Shown piece by piece: positions 47,800 through 57,543 of a DNA stretch of 64,000 nucleotides (its first letter is position 1; each line of letters opens with the position of its first letter). The notes under the pieces are model-generated. The model had not been told where the DNA came from, did no database searches, and worked only from the letters and a program-made list of their open reading frames with translations. The stretch is from Diadema setosum. Its lineage: Eukaryota > Echinodermata > Echinoidea > Diadematoida > Diadematidae. The stretch spans positions 806,001-870,000 of the forward strand of contig NW_027307651.1 in assembly GCF_964275005.1 (NCBI RefSeq), given 5' to 3'. A program made the translations under genes and the position numbers.

Positions 47800-48330
47800 A
47801 GCTTAGAAGATCCGGGACATTGTTAAAAGTGGGTGCACTTCACGAGTTCGACAACCACGAGCCATACAGCCCAAGAGTAACGCAGTTAATGAGTAATGGA
47901 GTCATGGAGTCAATGAGTCATACAGCACCACAGCTATTAGACACTATCTAAGGAAGAAAAAGGCCTAGAGCTCGACATCAAGTAGAAATAGGACCACGAG
48001 TTTATATGCGGTCCACCAGTCGTCACAAGGCATATAAGGCCCATTACATCAAGGGGCTTAATTTACGCAGTGTCGGACTCTTGGGCCTTGTTTGCCTAGT
48101 TTCGGACTCGTGGAGCTTTTTTGCCTATGATATCGAGCTCATGGTCCACTTTTGCCTTGCGTCGAGCTGCTGGACCTTTCCTTTCTTTCTTTCTTTTTTG
48201 TGTTTTTGTTTGGCCCAGTGCCGATTTCATGGGCTGATGACTCAAGGACCTTTTTCTTTTAAAATCGAGCTCTTGGGCCGTATAACTTGCGGATCGGGCT
48301 GGTGGAATTACCCAATTTGAAGCAGATGGT
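47800..48330. repeat. Degenerate tandem repeat (TCGGACTCNTGGGCC type)
   Basis: Blocks such as GTGTCGGACTCTTGGGCCTT, TTTCGGACTCGTGGAGC, ATCGAGCTCATGGTCCACTTTTGCCT, GTCGAGCTGCTGGACC and ATCGAGCTCTTGGGCC recur every 38-45 bp (48065-48290). Looser blocks precede them, in which GAGTCATGGAGTCAATGAG appears. The class is the reverse orientation of the one at 3525-3660. Confidence 0.6.
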
Positions 48331-49627
48331 GGTATTGTGATAAAATATCTGACTGAACGTAAAAGAGAGCAAAGTAGACGTCCGGCCAGGAGATTTCCCA
48401 CTACACAAACTGCACAAGAAATGCGATATTCTACACTTTAATCATAAATGTATGTCACGCCAAATCGAAATAAATTCTTTTACGTGTTAGCTTCTGGACA
48501 TAACTTTACCGTGTCATTATTTCACCTTCAAACTTTTCATACAAATTGATTTCGTTTCCATATCAAAATCAAACTTTGCATTAACATAATCATCTTAGCA
48601 CGCCCTTTCCCGCAACTTGGCATCATGTTTAAACGATGTGATTTTTCCAGCACATCATGGTGTGAATTATGTGTATATAAAAACTTATAATGACGTTTTT
48701 GCCCGTCAGGTAATACATACTGTAACACTTATTACAGATGTCGATTGCGGGTATGGTATATTTAAGACTGTTTTTTTTTTTTTTGTTCCGATATTGGCCA
48801 GAAAATTTTCAGCATAAAGGCTGTTAAGAAATTATGATAGTAAAAATGTACATCTATAGGCCCACCATACATACATGTACATTGCATGAAAGAGAACATT
48901 TCTACAGATTAGACGATGGCCACATTCATGATGTAGGATATCTTTATGTAAAGTCAATTCAATATGGGAGATGAAACAGAGATAGAGAGATGAAGTGGAG
49001 ATGGGGAGATTTATGATACCATAAAACAGTCATAGCCTACATTCTTACCTTTTTCAAGGTTGTGTACATCAAGTATGGGTTACAGCGTGTATGTGTGTCT
49101 TTGTGTGTGTCTGTCAGTCTGTCTGTGTATGTGCCCGTGTGATTAGAGAAATCATATTTCAGTCAGAACTTTGGCCACAGTGGAAAGAGTAAACAGCATA
49201 GTCATGATAGTGTCAAAATAAGAAATTGCGGTAAGTGTGCTTATTCGAAATCATTTTCATACACATGTCACATATGCGAATTTTACTAATAGGCACGTTC
49301 ATACTCCCTTTAACCTTGAACCTTGAGCTATGTCTGCTGTAAAACATGTATGTTTTATTTCACGTGATCTACGGGATATGTCACGTGATCTACAAACTAG
49401 CAAACAAGCAGCTGTATTTCCCCCACAATATCATAGTTATTACTACGAAGGGACTGTGTTTGTTTCGAAAGGGCCATAGCAACAAAGTTAGTGCTCTCAA
49501 TCCCCAATTTTTCGAGAACTGTAACGACTGGTGATCATAAGGATAGCACACATGTGATCCTTACGCAGACATAAGATTGAAACATTAATTCGCTTTGTTT
49601 TATATTCTCCGCCAATGTCTACTTACA
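48331..49627. other. Upstream region of copy 3
   Basis: No gene found. The last ~150 bp carry GAGAACTG (about 49510) and a leader that aligns loosely with copies 2 and 4 ahead of the ATG. The duplicated TCACGTGATCTAC element (49360-49392, twice) contains the E-box CACGTG and could bind bHLH factors; this is motif-level only. Confidence 0.4.
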
Positions 49628-49700
49628 ATGGATAAGAGATCCGTCCTCTTTCTTCTGTTAATATTGATTGCTTCTTTGTTCTGTGGCGCCACTGCACAAG
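49628..49700 (+). CDS. Copy 3 exon 1: signal peptide
   Basis: Encodes MDKRSVLFLLLILIASLFCG and then ATAQ: a basic start, a strong hydrophobic core and an ATA-type cleavage site. It has the same length (73 nt) and phase as copy 2. The donor is GTAATT. Confidence 0.85.
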
Positions 49701-52700
49701 GTAATTATGGCTTTGCTTTCATTATACATTCAATTGAGTAATATCACTGAAATGAGTTGTTCAAAAGACAGACCTGCACATAAAATCACGTATGTAATAT
49801 ATTCATTATAATTTGAGGTAGAATGCCTGACAGCGCATTTCTGTAATAATTGTAATTTCATATTTTCACATATTTTGTTCCAGATGCCAGATGTTTGTAT
49901 CTGTAAAATTACGGATGTCTTCTCTCGTTTCAATGCAAAGGTTATCCTGCTACTCACAGTTGGCGGTGGGTGATTTTGTTGTTTATGTTGTTTGTATATG
50001 ATGCATTACATCGGTGCATTAGCAGAGTATTCAGAGTAAACATTTATAAATACTAAGATAGAATTTTCAAATGATTATGAGAGTTATTGTTGAAAGAACG
50101 TCAGGCCAGTAATTTTTGGTCAAGTTTGATAAAGAAATATTAGATCTAAGATCAGCTCTATGCAACTCTGTCCAATTATTGCACGTATGTAAATGCCATA
50201 GAAGAAAATGGACTTACGAAATACTCATGCAAAAACTAATCCATGAATGAAGTAGCGCCTCACCCAAAAATCAATTAAAGCCGCATACCACGTTCTCGCT
50301 CTAATGATATATCAAACATAATTTTTCAAGGCATTAAGCTTTTGGTCTAAATCCTACTCCGAGAATCAGCTGGTGTGGCTGGTTTAAATATGAGATTGAG
50401 TCTCTGTATATCGTACAACAACCCATACCGTGCCTTTCTGCCCATAAATGGGAAAGAAAAAACACACAAACGTGAATTGCTCTGGAAAGGGAAAAGAGTA
50501 AAAATGAATAGAAGTAATAAAAGTTAAGAGTTTTATCGCAAAACGAATTAAATCCATTGTTGTTAAGGTGAGATATTTGTGATTAACCAGTTCCATACTG
50601 AATTCTGAAATCCTCATAGACTTAGTACACAGGTCACCAGGTTTCCGTATGAAATGGGTTAATTCTGCTTAAAAATAGAAAATAGTAAGAACATACAGAA
50701 TATCTTTAATTATAACTTCCAGAACATTTCTTGTTATATTACAAGTGAGATAATATCGGAAAGGTTTAACTTTGCTCTAAATGATTATGGAATGACTTTG
50801 AAAAGTTAAATAAAAGGTACTTATATAATAATGAAAAAAAATATGATAGTGATAAAACACTCACTATGGCGTTTGCCCTGCTTTATAGAAAATCCAATCA
50901 TGGAAAAGTCCACGCCTTGTATTTTGTAATTGAGTATATGAATATAAGAACGACCCAAGTCCATGGAAGACCATTTCGAGTAAACTAAAAAAAAAAAAAA
51001 AAAAAAAAAAACTTCATATCTTTTTTATTTGTCCAATAATATTCTATTTAACTGTGATGGGAAGGCAACATTGTATATACAAATTAGAACATATGTTATA
51101 TTATTATGACAATTAACATTTACATTAATTGTGGAGAGGACATTTTGTGTGGTGGACTTGGGTCGTTCTTTGATTCATGTGGACTTGGGTCGTTCTTTGA
51201 TTCATATACATGATATTCTGCTATAGAGATGAGAGAAGGATGAGAGAGGGCGCTATAATATGAATGTAAGAATGACCCAAGTCCTTCATTCTTACATTAA
51301 TATAAGATTTAACTCATTCATTTCAGGCACTTCCGGGGGTAATTAGGATTTATCATTTGTACACAAGATGAGTCCATGCATAAGGTACAATTTCCCATGT
51401 CAAACTGAATTTGGCCAAAAATTGGACTTGGGTCGTTCTTATATTCAGGTCTTAAATTCCCTTTACTTTGATGAAAATGTAATTGGAGACATGCTAGATT
51501 TACATTCTCTGGACATTTGCCATGTTCAAAATTATAGTATGATCTATGCAGACTCGATGCACGATAGAGGGGTGGACTTGCATTGTTTATTCACCATAAA
51601 ATGAAATATAAAGCAAAGACATGCCTTTAAATCTTAACTTGGTCGGAAATATTACCAGAAAATACAATAGGAAAAAGAGATTCACTTACCGGTGAATTGG
51701 GATAATGTTTTGCGAGAAAGAAATCACCGCCACAACAGGTCATGGGTATTCGAGCTTGGATCTGCCTGAACCGCTATAGCGTCTCCGTGGCCGAGCGGTT
51801 TAAGGCGTTTGTGTTCCAAGACAAAAACCCGGGTTCGAGTCCCGGCGGGGACCAATTTTTCAACTCTTGCACTTTTCCTAAAAAGGAGGGACAGTAAGAG
51901 GTATAATGATGCCAAAGCAACGCACCAATTTCTCCTTTCTTTCTCATATCTCACTATGTATTATGATACATTATGTGACCGTGCATCACAAAACCAACAA
52001 AAAGTCGCACCCCTTGATTTTACGTGAGGATTCAAAAGAAATGAAAAGGGCCAACCAAGTCAATTTTGAATTGTTTTCATATTTTCTGAAAGAGCTATTC
52101 TTCTTCTACATTATACATGCGATGGGGATCATGAATGGAACAGTGTTTTTCAAGAAATTCTTCTGCAACCCGTATTTTGTTTTTGTAGAATTAATAGTGA
52201 GATAAAGTTATGTCTTTGAGGACCCTTTCCATTTCTTTGCACTAAATAAAAGAAATCTTTGCATTGCACTTACTGACCTTGTAAACATAGGTTTCAAAAC
52301 TGTGTTCCAATCTGAAACATTTAACGTGCAAGAACAGTTTGAATAGAAACACTGTATTTCCATCATGGTGACAACTAATTTGCGTATTATACAAATTCAA
52401 CTGTTTTGCCCCATTTGATTTCTTGGGACTCTTAGTATGGTGTTTAGGAAACCATAACGAGTTGCACTGCACTGGAATTCCTACAGTTATGTGTTGTGAT
52501 GGGTCAAATTTTATTTTGACTCGACTAAAATGTAGAATGTAACATAACTGTGCTTAATTCCAAGTTCTTCATTTTGCAGCCTGTCCATGAAACAATGGAA
52601 GATATGTCAGGAGATCGAGGCATTTTGCTAACGATGCAAATACTCGAATTTTCTCCGTTGTAATTTCAGTGATAGACACTGTCTCCAGCGTTCAAGGATG

Positions 52701-55700
52701 GAAAGGGGAAGACATCCTACTGCCATGCCACTTCCAAGGGGAGCCTGCAACTGTGGCCTGGGTCAAGGAGAGCGTATTACATCAGCAGGTGCCCAAGGCT
52801 CAATTTGTCGATGGGAACTTTGAGAGCTTAGAGGAAAGGTTCGATATGGACAGGAATTTTAGCCTCGTCATCTCTGACTTGAAGGTGGCCGATGAGAGTC
52901 TCTACCTTTGTCAATTGGTTTTGAAGAATTTGGACAAATTCGAGAATTCCGTCCATTTGACGGTTAACTGTAAGTTATCCTTTGCTATTTGATCGTAAAA
53001 GTCGTCACTTTACCACATTCAAATAGCAATGCATCATATGTTGGAGATGTTGTCATTATGTGCGTATACACGAGATTGATGTGGACCATAAAGATACAAT
53101 ATCAAATACACAAAAATCGGAGCCGTAAATAGTGTGCAAAACCTTTCTTAAACAGCATCACAAATTACAAAGCCATAAATGAGATTAAACTTCATGGTTA
53201 TGGCCCTTCAAGTAAGATTTGAATGCCAGAAATGGAACTTTGCAAAATTCTGAAGACACATTGAGTAGCAGCTGCTGTGTCAATCATACATGACACGAGA
53301 TATGTAATAAGTATTTTGTTATACATTGGCCAGGGTTTTATCTTCCTGGCATTGTTCGTGTTCAATAGCAAACCATACCAGAAATATATGACACTTCTTT
53401 TTAACGAGAAAGATGAAATCTGTTAAAATTGTCTTAGATATTTTCTGACTTAAAAAAAAAACAAACAACAGCAACAAACTCAAATTGTAACTATCAGATA
53501 TGTGACATCCCATGATTTTCCTGTTTTCCCTAGCGATGGCATCTAAACATACAATCGAAAAATGCGTCAATGAGAGTAAGTCCTGTCAAAGCAGGTGTAC
53601 GTACCGACCTCCCCCTAACGCTCCTTCCATTGCACTTACGTGTGTCGTGAGTGGATTCAAGCCCGACGTTTCTATGATGTGGACCACTGAGTCTGGAAGG
53701 AGACTAAAATCCATGGCTTCTCGACAGACAACACTATCTGACGGCACATATGAGAGGTTCGAGAAAATCGAGGTTTCAGTCAAACATGGGACAGAGAAAA
53801 CCCTCGCGTGCATAGCTACCGGTGACTCGGTGAATGGAACGTCGACCAGGAAAATCACTCTTCTACCTTTATCAGGTTTTTTGGAAATTTTTGAAGTTCC
53901 TTTTTTTTTTCTTAATGATAGCGTGTCTTATTAAAACTTCTACCGCCACTACAACTACGAAAAAAAAGTATGCACGACAAAAATATAAGCAATCAATACT
54001 TCACCGAACGTTTTCATTCTGATTTGTCACAGGGTAGTTCTAAGAAAACGAAACTGATTGACAACACAAACGAATGTGAGTTAACCTTGCTATCAAAAAC
54101 AATTGCATTAAAAAAAAAGGTTTAGCTAATATAACGCCAAAGGCCTTGTGTTTGTGTACAGCTGTTGTAATCGTAAAGTCAACTTTAATACACGTCTGTG
54201 GCGCTACGGCTACACCAAATATCACCGACGTATTGAAAAAATATCGAGGTACTCATAAACATATTTAATGACTTTAGCTCTAGTATTTAGTGAATAACGT
54301 GTTTTTACCGTATCTATATCGAATTTCAGGAGAACGGGATATTGTCGGTCTCATCTTCGGACTAGTCATTGGTATACCAGCTGCCGTAACCATCCTGGTT
54401 CTCCTTGTTGCAAACTTTTGGCACAAATACGATCAGAACTTCGTACCGCAAAGAGGTGTCGTTACATGTTTCTCTTTATTCATTTGTTTGTTTGTTTTCT
54501 TTCTTCATTAAACCAGTGAAAAGGCATGAACGATATGTCGAATTGCAGCATTTATACAATTGAAATTGTTTTAATCAACCATTTCTGCCATGAATGCGTA
54601 ATAATTTTGTGACAAACTCAGCAATAGATTGAAAAAAGAAATCACTGTTCACTTTGTCCTGTTTCGGAGGAATTTACATCGACCGTGCAGACAACCCTGA
54701 ATAGTGAAGATGAGACCAGAAAGTGGTACTCCATTAAATGGGCGGACTTCAAACTTTGTTGTAGACGACTTAGGGACGTGTCCACACAACACGTGAGTAT
54801 GACGTCGGGATGACATGTGTAACATTACTCTACAAGGAGTCAAAAAGTTAATCAGCTAAATCTTACTTCGAGCTTCATTGTCAATTTGCGACAATGAAAC
54901 TGAATACGGTACCAAAAATGCCATGCGAACACTGGTGGAATAGTAAGTTTAATCGTGCATAATCACTTTTTACCTCCTGATTCTATACGATTTTTTTTTC
55001 TTTTTCCCTGTTTTGGAATTTGCGTCACTTTAATGTCTCATGTCTCAAGGATCTTGTATCTGAATTACTTTTTTTTAATTGAATTAAATTGCTGAAACTG
55101 CACTGGTCTTACACTCGAGATGCATTCATCAGTTCCAGCACGTTTATTTCCGTACTTCACTTGACGTCTATACATAAATACTAGGAAAAAATACAAACAA
55201 GCAAGGTATAAAATATGATATAATGCGGATCATGGCTAGAAAGTGTGTCACTATACACGTGTATCTAAAAGACAATTCTCAATGACATGTGAAATATTAA
55301 GGAATTGCAAAAGTAAAGTTTGTAGCCACGGGTTCTAGCAACAACAAAATGTCAATGTTAAATTTGTTTTGCAATGGAGATAGGACACAAAGTACTAATG
55401 ACGAAATTATAAGAAAGCTAAAATAACAAGGTACAGAGGGCGAAAGAAGTAAAAAAAAAAAAAAAGCGAGGAAGAAAAGGGAAAGAGAAAAAACAAACAA
55501 ACAAAGAAAAATGAATAGGAACTGAGTGAAAGAATAACCATATTTATGTTAATACACAAGTATACGAGCATTTATTTCATTTCATTTTCATTTCATTTAT
55601 TTTCCACATCCTGATAAAAAGCATTTACAAAAAATACAGGAACGATACATACACAGTAGGACATTGGAACAATACAAGAAAAATAAGTCCAACTTACAAG

Positions 55701-57505
55701 AATTTTACAACAGACAAACACAACATAAAAGCAGTTATTTCAGATTGTTGGGGGATCAACATAGACCGTTGGTCTTTCTATGGCTGATCCCAATTGTTAC
55801 AGCAAAGGATAGTTACATTGATGCAATACACACAAGAAAAACTATACTACAGAAAGTGCACAATACATATAAGAAGGCAAGAGTAATCAAAGTGTGGTGC
55901 GTGTACACTGCATAAAACTTCAAATTTATAATATATCTTTATGAACAAGGAATGATTTGTATTTTCTTTTAGATATTGAAAGTCTATTAGACAGCTTTAT
56001 CACATTTGGCAAGTCGTTCGATAGAACAGGTCCCGTATATTTGAAAGTGTATCTTGAAATGCAATACTTAAAATTTGGGATATATATAAAAGTATATATC
56101 TAGAGCCAAGCTCATAAGGAGTTAAAAAGTATGAGTATACTATGGTAGAGATTATCATGGATTATATGGGAGCATAAACAGTGGACCCAGAGGTAAAGCA
56201 ACCGTACAGTGCAACTTGATCAGCCATGCATTAGAAGAAGATGATATAAGATAACATGTAAAATGATTTTAAACAGGCAAGTTAATTTCATTAAGTAACA
56301 ATAATTCGAGTGTTTGTTTAAAAAATCAACAGAGAAGAAAATTTTACTACATGTACGGGAAGATCATTCCAGAATTTGGGTCCGGTGAGAGCATTTTTTT
56401 TTTTCGGCAAAGAGTGTGCGAGTACGTGAAGGTAAAATAAATATCTTTGTCTTGTGGGGTAATGAATTGCATGAACTGCACAATTTGTTTTTTTTTTTCC
56501 CTGAATATATGCGTTAATATGTCACACAAGTCGTTGGCTGATAACTGATTCATAAATGTGCCTAAGTTTACAAAAACAGATTAGCAACCTTAAGGACTCT
56601 GTTTTCAAAAGAAGAGATAATTCACGTAACAATGAAAACCAGGTAGGTTGGCTGATCGAATAGCTCGTATTTGGAAATTATTTCTCAATGTGTGATTTTG
56701 CATAATACCCCCAGGCAAGTAAACCATAATTCAGATAAGGTGAAATAAGAGTGGACTATAATTATTTCAAAATATATTTTGGCAAAAAAAAAATGTTTGA
56801 GCTTGTCAAGATTCCAGTATCTCTTTGAAAGCATCTTAGATCAAAAAATCTATGTGATATTTCCATGATAATTTTTGGTCAATTCAAAAACCTAAAAATT
56901 TGAACCGTTCAACTCGACTTAAACAATCATTATTTGAAGAGTTTGTTTGCAAAAACCGATAAGTCCATATTTGTCAAATGGAGATATTTGCGATTAAAGG
57001 TCAAGAAATGTAAAGAGAATAATAAGAAAATGTTTGCTTCTTTTGGCCATAACTTCAAAAATGTACCTTTATATGTAGTGACCAATATATCATTTAAAAG
57101 GTATTATTTTGTACTTTATGACAGAGACCGTACTTCAAAATCTTCAAAAATGGACTTATCGGTTTTTGCAAACAAACTCTTCATTTATTCTTATATCGTG
57201 ACATTGAGAGGCAACTTGTTTGCTTGAATCCACATTTGAACTGACTTTAATTCTCTGTTCACTTCATCTAAACGTGCTGTTGGGTTTCGGTGTGAAAGAA
57301 GATATTAGCATCATCGGTAAAAAGAATTAATGACAAAATAGATAAATATTTGAAATCATTTAAATGACAAAAAAAAAAATAATAAAGTCGGCCAAAGGGA
57401 GATTCTTCAGGAACTTCAAAAGATAGTGTGGGAATTATTTTGCATATGTTTCGTACATTTTAAAATCATGCACTCATATCCACATGCGTAAAGCAACAAT
57501 GACGT

Positions 57506-57543
<38 letters not shown>

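Noticed and set aside
49885..49972. Coding exon between the signal peptide and V domain in copy 3
   Set aside because: In the phase imposed by exon 1 it stops after seven codons. Only an alternative AG would keep it open, and direct splicing of exon 1 to the V exon is already in frame.
56934..57227. 97-codon frame MKSLFAKTDKSIFVKW…
   Set aside because: It spans a MITE whose two inverted ends account for both ends of the frame, lying inside a LINE remnant.
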